Below are positions 24,809 to 34,140 of a stretch of 59,022 nucleotides of DNA, in pieces. The notes under the pieces are model-generated. The model was not told where the DNA came from, did not search any database, and worked only from the letters and a program-made list of their open reading frames with translations. The DNA is taken from assembly GCF_002531825.1 (NCBI RefSeq), contig NZ_NWSX01000037.1, positions 1 through 59,022 of the forward strand, given 5' to 3'. The first letter of the stretch is position 1, and each line of letters starts with the position of its first letter. A program made the translations under genes and the position numbers. The stretch comes from Rhizobium sp. J15 (GTDB lineage: Bacteria; Pseudomonadota; Alphaproteobacteria; Rhizobiales; Rhizobiaceae).

Positions 24809-25717
24809 ATGACTTTGCCCTTCAGCCCCTATCAGGAAATCGTCGATATCGCGATGCGCTTCGCGCCCGATGACGGCGAGTTTTCGACCGCCATCGGCAA
24901 TCTTCACGTCAGCCGCCGCTCCAAGCCCAGCGATCCCTCGTACAGCAGCTACCGGCCCTGTTTTGGCTTCGTGCTGCAGGGGGCCAAAAGCCTGCAGCTC
25001 GGCACTGAGCTTATCAGCTACGGGACGGGGGACTATCTGCTCACCTCGCTCGACCTTCCGGTCGCCTGGCGCGTCACGGAGGCAAGCCCCGAGGTCCCGC
25101 ATCTCTGCCTGGGGCTGGCAATCGATTCCGAAAAGCTATTGGAGCTGCTCAGCCGCATCGATATTCCCCGCCCGGCCGCTCATACCGACGGGCAGCGCGG
25201 CATGGTGGTGAACGTCGCGCCGCCGGAGCTGATGGATGCCGCCGTCCGCCTGCTGCGCTTGCTCGATCGTCCAGGCGACATTCCCGCCATGGCGCCACTG
25301 ATCGAGCAGGAAATTCTCTACCGGGTGCTGACCGGGCCGCATGGCGCCCGTCTGATCAACATCGCCACGTCGGACAGCCACAGCAACAGGATTGCACGCG
25401 CCGTCGCATGGCTGAAGGAAAATTTCGCGCGGCCGCTGCGCATCGAAGACCTGGCCGACCGCGTCAATATGAGCGTCTCGTCCTTCCATCACCACTTCAA
25501 ATCGGTGACGGCGATGACGCCGGTGCAGTATCAGAAGCAGCTCCGCCTGCATGAAGCGCGCCGGCTGATGTTCGTCGAGCGTCTCGATGCCGGCACGGCA
25601 GGCCACCGCGTCGGCTATCAAAGCCCGTCGCAGTTCAGCCGCGAATACAGCCGCCTCTACGGCGCTTCACCGGCGCGCGACGTCGACGGCGGGCGCGAGA
25701 TCATTGCGGCGGAATAG
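24809..25717 (+). CDS. AraC-family regulator with AraC_N cupin domain
   Basis: A 302-residue protein. The N-terminal AraC_N domain (about 20-170) includes RPCFGFVLQGAKSLQLGTEL and YLLTSLDLPVAW. The C-terminal double helix-turn-helix (about 190-290) includes IARAVAWLKENFARPLRIED, RVNMSVSSFHHHFKSVTAMT and VGYQSPSQFSREYSRLYGAS. This subfamily often controls a divergent oxidoreductase, and here the alcohol dehydrogenase starts 203 bp away on the other strand. Confidence 0.9.
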   Translation: MTLPFSPYQEIVDIAMRFAPDDGEFSTAIGNLHVSRRSKPSDPSYSSYRPCFGFVLQGAKSLQLGTELISYGTGDYLLTSLDLPVAWRVTEASPEVPHLCLGLAIDSEKLLELLSRIDIPRPAAHTDGQRGMVVNVAPPELMDAAVRLLRLLDRPGDIPAMAPLIEQEILYRVLTGPHGARLINIATSDSHSNRIARAVAWLKENFARPLRIEDLADRVNMSVSSFHHHFKSVTAMTPVQYQKQLRLHEARRLMFVERLDAGTAGHRVGYQSPSQFSREYSRLYGASPARDVDGGREIIAAE

Positions 25718-25816
25718 CGCGCGGGGAGCGATCGGCGGCCGCCATCCTGTATTAAAGGATGCTTGACCTTTCCCGGCTAGGCTGGAGCCATCAATCAAGC
25801 AGGCACCGCCGTCCGT

Positions 25817-26872
25817 ATGACGCAAGCACCGTTTCTTTCCATCGTCGCGCCTTGTCACAATGAGGAAGAGGGCTTGCGCGAATTCTGCCGCCGCGCCTCT
25901 GCCGCCGCGCAGAGTGTTGCCGGCGACGCCTTCGAGCTCATCCTCGTCGATGACGGTTCCTCCGACAGCACCTGGGAGATCATTTCGGAGCTGGCGGCCA
26001 AAGTGCCGCAGGTGCTCGGTGTTCGCCTGTTGCGCAATCACGGCCACCAGCTGGCGTCGACGGCGGGTCTTTCCGCCTCGCGCGGCGAGCGCGTTCTTCT
26101 GATCGACGCCGATCTTCAGGACCCGCCCGAACTGCTGTTGATGATGATGCCGATCATGGAGCGCGGCGCCGACGTCGTCTACGGCCAGCGCACGCGCCGT
26201 GAGGGCGAAACCTGGTTCAAGCTCGCGACCGCTTCGCTGTTCTACCGCACGCTTTCCAGGCTCGCTTCCGTGACCATTCCGCGCGATACCGGCGATTTCC
26301 GGCTGATGCGCCGGCGCGTCGTCGATATTCTGCTGGCTATGCCGGAGCGCGACCGCTTTATCCGCGGCATGGTCAGCTGGATCGGCGGCCGGCAGGTGGC
26401 TCTTCCTTATGAGCGGGACGCCCGTTTTGCCGGCACGACGAAATATCCGCTGCGCAAGATGATCAACTTCGCGCTCGACGCGATCACCAGCTTTTCGACG
26501 ACGCCGCTACGCATCGCCACATGGCTCGGCATGATCAGCGCCGGTGTGGCGATGGCGCTGCTCGTCTATACCTTCGTGCGCTGGCTCCAGGGCGAGACGG
26601 TCACCGGCTGGTCGTCGATCATGGCCGCCGTCAGCGCCTTCAGCGCTATCCAGCTGATCTGCATCGGCATCATCGGCGAATATCTCGGCCGTCTCGTGCA
26701 GGAGAGCAAGAAGCGGCCGATGTTCATGATCGAGACGATCCTGCGCGGCGGCGAACAGGCCGAGCTGCCGACCGCTTTTTCGGAGATGGGCGCCGGTGAC
26801 AAGCGCGCAGCACTGGATGCGGCCTTTGCCTCAGGCGAACCACGCCCGAAGAAGAACAGCCGGGCCGGATGA
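25817..26872 (+). CDS. GtrB/DPM1-like family 2 glycosyltransferase
   Basis: A 351-residue polyprenyl-phosphate glycosyltransferase. The GT-A domain (about 5-240) shows SIVAPCHNEEEGLREFCRRA, ELILVDDGSSDSTWEIISEL, and the metal-binding IDADLQDPPELLLMMMP. Two transmembrane helices follow at about 235-290 (LGMISAGVAMALLVYTFVRW and AVSAFSAIQLICIGIIGEYL). Relatives such as GtrB and ArnC charge undecaprenyl phosphate with a sugar for use outside the membrane. It overlaps the next gene by 4 bp (ATGA). Confidence 0.9.
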   Translation: MTQAPFLSIVAPCHNEEEGLREFCRRASAAAQSVAGDAFELILVDDGSSDSTWEIISELAAKVPQVLGVRLLRNHGHQLASTAGLSASRGERVLLIDADLQDPPELLLMMMPIMERGADVVYGQRTRREGETWFKLATASLFYRTLSRLASVTIPRDTGDFRLMRRRVVDILLAMPERDRFIRGMVSWIGGRQVALPYERDARFAGTTKYPLRKMINFALDAITSFSTTPLRIATWLGMISAGVAMALLVYTFVRWLQGETVTGWSSIMAAVSAFSAIQLICIGIIGEYLGRLVQESKKRPMFMIETILRGGEQAELPTAFSEMGAGDKRAALDAAFASGEPRPKKNSRAG

Positions 26873-28554
26873 TGGACCGGATCGCTGCGCCTGTTCATGC
26901 GGCAGCCGGACCTGAGGATCTCACCGTCCGGCAGGATTCCACGGTTGCGATCATTGCTTTCGTGGCGCTTGCCGCGGCCCTGGTGGTGCTGTTCCGCTTT
27001 CCGCCCATTCTCGATTACGCCAATCACTACGCCCGCATCTGGCTGCTTTCGGGCGGCATCGGCGAGCAGCCCTTTCCCGAGATCTATGCGATCGATTGGA
27101 GCCGCACCTTCACCAATGTCGGGATCGATCTTCTGGCGGCCTGGATAGGGCCGCTCGTCGGCGCCGACAGGCTGGCGCGCGCCTTACTTTTCCTGGCAAT
27201 CGTGCTGCCGCCGCTCGGCGCGATTGCGCTGCACCGGGCGCTGTTCGGCGGCCGGCATTATTGGCAGATCGCCATGCTGTCGCTCGGCTGGTGCGCGACG
27301 ATGGTCGGCGGCTTCATCAATTTCCAGATCGGCCTCGGCATGGCCCTGTTCTTCGCCTGCGCCGATCTGCGGCTGCAGCGTGGAAATCCGGCATTGCTGT
27401 TTGCCTGGCGGCTTGCCGCCGCCCTGATGCTGACGGTGATGCACATCTTCTCGCTCGGCTTCTATATGGCTGTTGTCTGCGGCCTCGAATTTTCCTGGCG
27501 TTTCGACATCTTGCGGTCGAAGGCGGGGCTGATGCGGCTCGCCGGCCGTTTGGCGCTGGCGATCGGCGCCTGCGCTCTGCCGCCGCTCGCGCTCTATCTG
27601 CGCACCACCGCCTTGCCGAATGCCGGCGGCGATGGCCTTGGGCTGGTCTGGAACGATGGCATCGTGCTGATCGTCATGAACCTGCTTTCCGCCATCACCA
27701 CCTATGTCCCGGTCGTGGATGTGGTGTTGGTTCTGCCACTGATCCTCATCTGCACGCGCGCCGCACGCGCCGGCGACATCCGCATTCATGCCGGGCTTGC
27801 CGTTACCGCTTGCGGTTTGCTGCTTTTCTCCTGTATTTCGCCGCGTCACATGCTCGGCACCGGCTGGATCAGCTGGCGCTTTCCGATCATGGCGGCGCTT
27901 GTCGGCATGGCGATGGTGTCCCCATTTGCCAATCTGACGCGCCGGCAGGCGCTGTCGCTGGCGCTGATGATCAATCTCGCGGTCTTCGGTCGCGCTGGCT
28001 GGATCGGGTGGAATTGGTGGCTGGCGCATAAAGATGTCGCCGCTGTCGAGACCGTGCTCAAAAAGGTGCCAGCCGGTGCGGCCGTGCTGCCTTTGGGGCA
28101 TGAACCGGAGACCGCCAGCAGCCTTGCGCACTCTAACCGGCACTTTGCCTGGGGATTGGATACGTTCCGACATCTGCCGGCGCTCGTCGTACCCTTCTCG
28201 CATGCTTTCGTGCCGACAATCTTCACTGCCAAAGGCAAACAGCCTTTGTCCGTTCTGCCGCCATGGTCTGATATCGCGGTTCCCGAGGGCAATCTGGTAT
28301 CGATCGGTGTGCTTTCATGCCCCGCAATGATGCGCGAATATAAGGGTTTTACGCCCTATCTGTCGGATTGGCGCAGGCGTTTCGATTTCATCCTCGTCGT
28401 CAATGCCGATATTCCCGACCGCTATGTCGGCGCTTCGATGCCGGGCGGACTGACGCTTATCGAAGATGCCGGCTTCGCGAAGCTCTATGCGATCGGCAAG
28501 GCGATGCCGGTGGAGCCTCTCTCGATCCCGACCGGTTGCGCCAGGGCGTCATAG
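26869..28554 (+). CDS. Polytopic membrane protein, possible GT-C glycosyltransferase
   Basis: A 561-residue protein with about 11-13 hydrophobic helices over residues 25-400 and a soluble C-terminal part (about 400-561). The first external loop carries FPPILDYANHYARIWLLSGG, an Asp-containing loop of the kind GT-C enzymes use to bind the lipid-linked sugar donor. Translational coupling to a GtrB-like gene suggests it transfers that enzyme's sugar to a periplasmic acceptor. The family is not firmly recognised, so the function is inferred from topology and context. Confidence 0.65.
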   Translation: MMDRIAAPVHAAAGPEDLTVRQDSTVAIIAFVALAAALVVLFRFPPILDYANHYARIWLLSGGIGEQPFPEIYAIDWSRTFTNVGIDLLAAWIGPLVGADRLARALLFLAIVLPPLGAIALHRALFGGRHYWQIAMLSLGWCATMVGGFINFQIGLGMALFFACADLRLQRGNPALLFAWRLAAALMLTVMHIFSLGFYMAVVCGLEFSWRFDILRSKAGLMRLAGRLALAIGACALPPLALYLRTTALPNAGGDGLGLVWNDGIVLIVMNLLSAITTYVPVVDVVLVLPLILICTRAARAGDIRIHAGLAVTACGLLLFSCISPRHMLGTGWISWRFPIMAALVGMAMVSPFANLTRRQALSLALMINLAVFGRAGWIGWNWWLAHKDVAAVETVLKKVPAGAAVLPLGHEPETASSLAHSNRHFAWGLDTFRHLPALVVPFSHAFVPTIFTAKGKQPLSVLPPWSDIAVPEGNLVSIGVLSCPAMMREYKGFTPYLSDWRRRFDFILVVNADIPDRYVGASMPGGLTLIEDAGFAKLYAIGKAMPVEPLSIPTGCARAS

Positions 28555-28580
28555 ATTGGCGATGCCGCGCATACTTGGTT

Positions 28581-29585
28581 CTATGAACCGCTGCCTGCCC
28601 GGAGATCGAGTGCAAGCTGTCGCGCCTGCCGGGCCGTGTCTTCGTCGCAGATCAGCACGTTGCCCAGGCCGGACAGCAGCACGGCGGCGATAGCCTGCGC
28701 CTTGTTCAGGCCGCCAGAGGCGAAAATGACGTTCGGAATGGCGCGCAGGGCCTCGAGTTCGGGCGCGATCGCGCATCTGTTGATCGCATGTTCGATCGGC
28801 CGCCCTGTCTTGTCGACGAATTGGCCGAGAACATCGCCGCAGGCGCCGGCTGCGACCAGTTCCTCGATGTTGACGTTGCTCGACAGGCCGTAGCGCATCA
28901 GCAGTGAGCGTTCGGTCATGTCGCCGATGCTGAGCACGATGACGTCATTGGCCTCGATCTGGCGAAAGGCCGTTTCGAAGACGTCTTGCTTGATGATCGC
29001 GGTGCGCGACTCCGGGCTGCCGGCATAGATCGGCGCTGCGAGATAGGCGCATTCGGCATTGAGCTGGCGGGCGAGATCGCTCGCAATGTCGAACGTGTTG
29101 ATTTCGATGCCGTGGGTCAGCCCACCCATGACCGAGTTGACGCAGAGATCGGGCCGTCTCAGCGACGGCATGTGGCGTACCATTTCGCGCAGCGTCGCCC
29201 CCCAGCCGACGCCGACGCCGCGGATATTGCCGCCGTTCAGCAATTGCACGAGATAATCGGCGGCCGCCTGGCCGAGCAGGACGGGGATGAGTTCCGCATC
29301 CTCCGGCGTCGGTACGATGATCGCCCGACTGAGGTTGAATTCCGCCGCCAGCAGCTGCTCCAGGGCGACGCAGGAGGTCAGCCGGGAATTGAGGGTGATC
29401 GTCACCAGGCCGGAGCGGCGCGCCTCGGCGATGATCTTGTTGACGCGAAGCCGGTTGGTCGACAGCGCTTCGGCGATTTCGCCCTGCGTGCGTCCCTCCA
29501 TGTAATAGAGCCAGACCACGCGCACCTGCATCTGCTCGTCGGGCAGCGCTACGGACGCGAAAGAAGCACTTCTGTTCTGTGACAT
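28581..29585 (-). CDS. SorC-family sugar-binding transcriptional regulator
   Basis: A 334-residue protein. The N-terminal helix-turn-helix (about 20-55) reads VVWLYYMEGRTQGEIAEALS and then TNRLRVNKIIAEARRSGLV. The C-terminal SorC effector domain (about 70-330) includes GVGWGATLREMVRHMP and VIFASGGLNKAQAIAAVLLS. SorC proteins bind sugar or polyol phosphates. It lies 82 bp after the ABC ATPase gene on the same strand and probably controls both arms of the locus. Confidence 0.9.
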   Translation of the reverse strand: MSQNRSASFASVALPDEQMQVRVVWLYYMEGRTQGEIAEALSTNRLRVNKIIAEARRSGLVTITLNSRLTSCVALEQLLAAEFNLSRAIIVPTPEDAELIPVLLGQAAADYLVQLLNGGNIRGVGVGWGATLREMVRHMPSLRRPDLCVNSVMGGLTHGIEINTFDIASDLARQLNAECAYLAAPIYAGSPESRTAIIKQDVFETAFRQIEANDVIVLSIGDMTERSLLMRYGLSSNVNIEELVAAGACGDVLGQFVDKTGRPIEHAINRCAIAPELEALRAIPNVIFASGGLNKAQAIAAVLLSGLGNVLICDEDTARQARQLALDLRAGSGS

Positions 29586-29667
29586 GCGATAAACTGCGCC
29601 TCCGCTTCGACGCCATGGATCTCAAATCCCCGGCGCTTGTCAATCGCAGGGGCCTGCCGTCAGCCGG

Positions 29668-30702
29668 TCAATCGGTTCGCCGCCCCGTCGTCCTGTTGAA
29701 GGGATGCAGATCATCCTTTCGCACACGACAGGACATGCGCTCGCCTTCCTGCAGGTGCCGATCGGTGGGCACGCTTGCGACGATGCGCTTATCGCTGCCG
29801 TCGATGCGCAGATGCACGTTGTTCTCGTCGCCGACGGTCTCGATCAATTCGACATAAGCGTCGAACTGGAGATTTTGGGCGGAACCATCGCCGAGGTTGA
29901 TCGCGCCCGGCCTGATGCCGATGAGATCCGTATCCCGCGGCAGCGGGAGGTCGCAGGGGCCGAGCTCATCGAGATCGATCAGGTTCATCGGCGGAGAGCC
30001 GATGAAGCCGGCAACGAACACGGTCTCGGGGCGGCGATAGACCTCGATCGGCGTGCCGATCTGCTCGATCCTGCCGCCGTTCATGACGACCAGCCGGTCG
30101 GCCAGCGTCATCGCTTCGAGCTGGTCGTGCGTGACATAGAGGCTCGTCGTCTTCAGCTGCCGCTGCAGCCTGCGGATCTCGACGCGCATCTGCACGCGAA
30201 GCTTCGCATCGAGATTGGACAAGGGCTCGTCGAACAGGAAGGCGGCGGGATCGCGGACGATGGCGCGGCCCATGGCGACGCGTTGGCGCTGGCCGCCCGA
30301 GAGCTGGCGGGGGCGCCGCTCGAGGAACTCGCCGATCTCCAGAATGCCGGCGGCGTTGGCGATTCGCCGGTCGATCTCGCCGCGCGGCACGCGGCGGTTC
30401 TTGAGGCCGTATTCGAGATTCTGGCGAACGGTCATATGCGGATAGAGCGCGTAGTTCTGGAAGACCATGGCGATGTTGCGGTCGGCCGGATCGACATGGC
30501 CGACGTCGTTTCCTGCGATCCTGAGGTGGCCCGAGCTGATGGCTTCGAGGCCGGCAATCATCCGCAGCAGGGTCGATTTTCCGCATCCCGACGGGCCGAC
30601 CAGCACGATCATCTCGCCATCGGCGACGCTGAGATTGATCCCTTTTACCGCGGGGACCGCTCCGTAATTCTTCTTCAGATCGATGAGTTCGATCGCTGCC
30701 AT
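29668..30702 (-). CDS. Sugar ABC transporter ATPase (UgpC/MalK type)
   Basis: A 344-residue ATPase. Walker A is GPSGCGKST (residues 36-44), the Q-loop is VFQNYALYPHMTV, the signature is LSGGQRQRVAMGRAIVRDP, and Walker B is AFLFDEPLSNLDAKLR. A C-terminal OB/TOBE-type regulatory domain follows (about 235-340). The ATG at 30702 has GGAGG nearby. It energises the permeases encoded on the other side of the divergent promoter. Confidence 0.93.
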   Translation of the reverse strand: MAAIELIDLKKNYGAVPAVKGINLSVADGEMIVLVGPSGCGKSTLLRMIAGLEAISSGHLRIAGNDVGHVDPADRNIAMVFQNYALYPHMTVRQNLEYGLKNRRVPRGEIDRRIANAAGILEIGEFLERRPRQLSGGQRQRVAMGRAIVRDPAAFLFDEPLSNLDAKLRVQMRVEIRRLQRQLKTTSLYVTHDQLEAMTLADRLVVMNGGRIEQIGTPIEVYRRPETVFVAGFIGSPPMNLIDLDELGPCDLPLPRDTDLIGIRPGAINLGDGSAQNLQFDAYVELIETVGDENNVHLRIDGSDKRIVASVPTDRHLQEGERMSCRVRKDDLHPFNRTTGRRTD

Positions 30703-30726
30703 GGCATCCTCCTTCGCTGTCGTCAT

Positions 30727-30758
30727 ACATTTGTAACACGCTATTGACATTTGTAACA
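30727..30758. promoter_or_regulatory. Direct-repeat operator in the ABC locus promoter
   Basis: ACATTTGTAACA occurs at 30727-30738 and again at 30747-30758, 20 bp apart (about two helical turns), between the divergent ATPase and binding-protein genes. The second copy overlaps a TTGACA (30744-30749) that could be a -35 box. SorC binding is inferred. Confidence 0.55.
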
Positions 30759-30852
30759 AGTAACCCCAACCTTGTTTTATCGCCACTCTGGGAGGGGTTG
30801 ACCGGCGCAGACGCACCGGTCGGCGAACAACGGCTATGGAGAGGAAAACGAA

Positions 30853-32211
30853 ATGACGGCAAAGTCTTCGATGGGCGCCCGCTTGCGGCGGACGATCCGC
30901 TCGTTCGCGGCGGGCGCGGCTCTGGTGACGCTCGGATTGGCTGCTGCGGGTGACGCCAGCGCGGCCGATCGCGTCAAGATCGAATGGTGGAATGCGGCAG
31001 GCGGGCGCCTCGCCGAGATCACCAACAAGCTGATTGCCGACTTCAACGCCTCGCAGGACAAATACGAGGTCGTCGGCATCGGCAAAGGCAATTACGAGGA
31101 GACCATGGCGGCGATGGTGGCCGCCTACCGCGTCCACCAGCAGCCGGTGCTGATCCAGGCGGCCGAGCGGGGATTCCTGACCATGTACAATTCCGGCGCC
31201 ATCATTCCGGTGCCGCAACTGATGGAGAAGGAAGGCTACAAGATCGACTGGAACGATTTCGTCGCGCCGGTCGCCGGTTTCTATCTGGTCGACGGCAAGC
31301 CGGCGGCGATGCCCTTCAACAGCTCGACGCCGATCTTCTGGTACAATGCCGATCACTTCAAGGCAGCCGGCTTCGACAAGCCGGGCGAGACCTGGCAGGA
31401 GCTCGACAAGCAGCTGCGCGCCATCAAGGAGAAGGGCGTTTCGAAGTGCCAGATGGCGCTGGCCAACGACTTCTACTGGAGCCTGATCGAGAATTACGCG
31501 GCGATCCAGGACCAGCCTTACGGCACCAAGGCGAATGGCTTCGGCGGCCTCGACATCGAATTCATCTTCAACAAGAGCCCGCTCGTCGTCGGCCAGGTGA
31601 CGCGCTTGAAGACGTGGCTCGACGCCGGCATCCTGCAGATCGCCGGGCAGGGGCTCTCGCCCGACCAGTTTTTCACCTCGGGCACCTGCTCGACCTATGT
31701 GGCCTCCACCGCGGCGCATGCTGCTGTCGAAAGCGGTGCGAAATTCAATTGGAGCGCGACCTTCCTGCCGCATGAGGAGGGTATCCAGCCGAAGAACAGC
31801 ACCATCGGCGGCGGTGCACTCTGGGTCCTGAAAGGCAAGTCGGAGGAAGAATATGCCGGCGCCGCCGCCTTCCTGAACTTCCTCGCCTCACCGAAGACGC
31901 AGGTCTGGTGGAGCAAGCAGACCGGCTATGTGCCGGTCACCAACGCCGCCTATCAACAGGCCAAGTCCGAGGGCTATTTCAAGGACCACCCGACGCGCGA
32001 GATCGCCATCCTCCAGCTGACGCGCGGCACGCCGAGCGACAATTCGCGCGGCTTCCGCTTCGGCAATCATAACCAGTCGATGGCGCTTCTGGTGGAAGAG
32101 ATCCAGGGTGTGTGGACCGGCCAGAAGACCCCGCAGGAGGCGCTGGATGCGGCGGCGGCGCGCGGCAACCAGATCCTTCGCCAGTACGAGCAGCTTCATG
32201 CGGCAAAGTAG
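30853..32211 (+). CDS. ABC transporter substrate-binding protein (UgpB-like)
   Basis: A 452-residue periplasmic protein. A long signal peptide covers about residues 1-38 (GAALVTLGLAAAGDASA before the mature ADRVKIEWWNAAGGRLAEIT). The family-1 binding fold continues with MPFNSSTPIFWYNADHFKAA and FFTSGTCSTYVASTAAHAAV. Relatives bind glycerol 3-phosphate or glycerophosphodiesters. It opens the plus-strand operon, with GAGG 10 bases before the ATG. Confidence 0.92.
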   Translation: MTAKSSMGARLRRTIRSFAAGAALVTLGLAAAGDASAADRVKIEWWNAAGGRLAEITNKLIADFNASQDKYEVVGIGKGNYEETMAAMVAAYRVHQQPVLIQAAERGFLTMYNSGAIIPVPQLMEKEGYKIDWNDFVAPVAGFYLVDGKPAAMPFNSSTPIFWYNADHFKAAGFDKPGETWQELDKQLRAIKEKGVSKCQMALANDFYWSLIENYAAIQDQPYGTKANGFGGLDIEFIFNKSPLVVGQVTRLKTWLDAGILQIAGQGLSPDQFFTSGTCSTYVASTAAHAAVESGAKFNWSATFLPHEEGIQPKNSTIGGGALWVLKGKSEEEYAGAAAFLNFLASPKTQVWWSKQTGYVPVTNAAYQQAKSEGYFKDHPTREIAILQLTRGTPSDNSRGFRFGNHNQSMALLVEEIQGVWTGQKTPQEALDAAAARGNQILRQYEQLHAAK

Positions 32212-32215
32212 AACC

Positions 32216-33190
32216 ATGGGAAAGATGGAAGGCGCCGCCCGGCGCCTTCGCATCCCGGATCTTCTGTCGACGGGCCGTTCGGTGACGCAGCCGTCGGAGG
32301 CCGGGTTGAAGTCCGCCCACTTCAACAGGCCGTGGCTTGCCTTCGGGCTGGTCGCGCCGCAGCTGCTGATCCTGCTGTTCTTCTTTTTCATCCCTTCCTA
32401 CAAGGCGCTGTCGCTGGCCTTCGTTCAGGTCGATCCCTTCGGCGGCACCCAGATTTTCGTCGGGCTCACGAATTTCTACAATCTGTTCGCAAGCCCGGAA
32501 TATCGCGGCAGCGCGCTGTTCACGCTCTGGTTCACCGTTGCCCAGAACGCCGCAACGCTTCTGCTTGCCGGTCTCTTTGCCTTCGCGACCGATTTCGTGA
32601 TCAGGGGCAGGGGGATCTACAAGAGCATCATCCTGCTTCCCTATGCGATCGCGCCTGTCATATCGGGGGTGATCTGGGCCTTCCTGTTCAATCCGGCGGT
32701 GGGGCCGGTCGCGCAGCTTCTGCATGGGTTCGGTTTCGAATGGGACCCGAACCGGCGGCCTTTCGATGCGCAGCTTCTGGTGACGATCGCCTCGGTCTGG
32801 AAGAATGTCTGTTACGACTACATCTTTCTCGTCGCCGCCTTGCTGGCCGTGCCGGCCTCGCTGCTGGAAGCGGCGAAGCTCGACGGCGCAAGGCCGGTGC
32901 GGCGCTTCTTCACCATTTCGCTTCCCCTGATCTCGCCGACGATCTTCTTCCTCGTGGTGATGAACTTCGTCTACGGCCTGTTCGAAACCTTCGGCATCAT
33001 CGACGCGGTCACCCGCGGCGGTCCGGCGGGGGCGACGAACAGCCTGGTCTACAAGGTCTATCAGGATGGTTTTGTGCAGCTCGACCTCGGCTCGTCGGCC
33101 GCGCAATCGGTGCTTCTGATGCTGATCGCCATCCTCTTCACCATCGTTCAATTCCGCGCGCTCGAGCGCAAGGTCAATTACCAGGTGTAG
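32216..33190 (+). CDS. Sugar ABC transporter permease (UgpA-like)
   Basis: A 324-residue inner-membrane protein with six helices, beginning with LAFGLVAPQLLILLFFFFIP. The ATPase-contacting EAA loop is LEAAKLDGARPVRRFFTISL. The ATG at 32216 is 4 bp after the previous stop. ATG 32225 is a possible alternative, because the N-terminal 35 residues are poorly conserved-looking. It pairs with the interrupted permease that follows. Confidence 0.9.
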   Translation: MGKMEGAARRLRIPDLLSTGRSVTQPSEAGLKSAHFNRPWLAFGLVAPQLLILLFFFFIPSYKALSLAFVQVDPFGGTQIFVGLTNFYNLFASPEYRGSALFTLWFTVAQNAATLLLAGLFAFATDFVIRGRGIYKSIILLPYAIAPVISGVIWAFLFNPAVGPVAQLLHGFGFEWDPNRRPFDAQLLVTIASVWKNVCYDYIFLVAALLAVPASLLEAAKLDGARPVRRFFTISLPLISPTIFFLVVMNFVYGLFETFGIIDAVTRGGPAGATNSLVYKVYQDGFVQLDLGSSAAQSVLLMLIAILFTIVQFRALERKVNYQV

Positions 33191-33192
33191 CC

Positions 33193-34112
33193 ATGCCCGA
33201 ACGCCATCTCGGTCTTTCGATCTTCTGCCACGCCATATTGCTGATCGGCGCGGTTTTCGTCTGCCTGCCGCTCTATTTCGCCTTCGTCGCCGGCTCGCTG
33301 ACCTTGCAGGAGGTTCAGCAGGCGCCGTTTCCGGTGCTGCCGGGCTCGCATTTCTTCGAAAACTGGCCGCCGCCTGGCAGCAGGGCGAGTTCTCGCAGCT
33401 GTTCCTGAATTCGATCATCGTCACCGCCGGCATCGTCGTCGGCAAGCTGGCGATCTCGCTGATTGCCGCATTCGGCGTGACCTATTTCCGCTTCCCGTTC
33501 CGGATGACGGCGTTCTGGCTGATCTTCGTGTCGCTGATGCTTCCGGTCGAGGTCCGCATCATCCCGACCTATGAGGCGGTCGCCGATGCCGCCGGGCCAA
33601 TCCGCTGGCTCGCCGGCATCATCGGTCTTTCCGGCGTCGTCGAAGGGCTGACGGGATACAGCATCGAAGCCTCGTTGAAATGGAACATGGTCAACAGCTA
33701 TGCCGGCCTGATCCTGCCGCTGATCGCCTCCGCCTCGGCAACCTTCCTGTTCCGGCAGTTCTTCCTGACCGTTCCCGACGAGCTTTGCGAGGCGGCCAAG
33801 CTCGACGGGGCCGGCCCCTTGAAGTTCTTCAAGGATATCCTGCTGCCGCTGTCGAGCGCCAATATCGCGGCGCTGTCGATCATCCTGTTTCTCTATGGCT
33901 GGAACCAGTATTTGTGGCCGCTGCTCTTCACCACCGACAAGGAGATGGGAACGGCGGTGCTCGGGCTGAAGCAGCTCGTTCCGGTCTCCGACTCCGCGCC
34001 CGCCTGGAACATTGCGATGAGCGCTGCACTGCTCGTCATGCTGCCGCCAGCAGCCGTCATTCTCTTCATGCAACGCTGGTTCACCAAGGGGCTGGTGGAT
34101 TCAGGAAAGTAA
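33193..34112 (+). pseudogene. Sugar ABC transporter permease (UgpE-like), single frameshift
   Basis: From the ATG at 33193 the frame reads HLGLSIFCHAILLIGAVFVC and VLPGSHFFENW, then breaks and stops at 33408. From 33363 the next frame supplies the expected continuation LAAAWQQGEFSQLFLNSIIV and runs to 34112, including the EAA loop LCEAAKLDGAGPLKFFKDIL. One G seems to be missing after 33366 (TGG.CCGCCGCC); restoring it gives a normal permease of about 306 residues with six helices. A downstream GTG at 33477 could make only a truncated protein. The rest of the gene looks intact, so a recent mutation or base-calling error is likely. Confidence 0.8.
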
Positions 34113-34140
34113 CACGCCGAATTTCAAGGATATTCAGACG

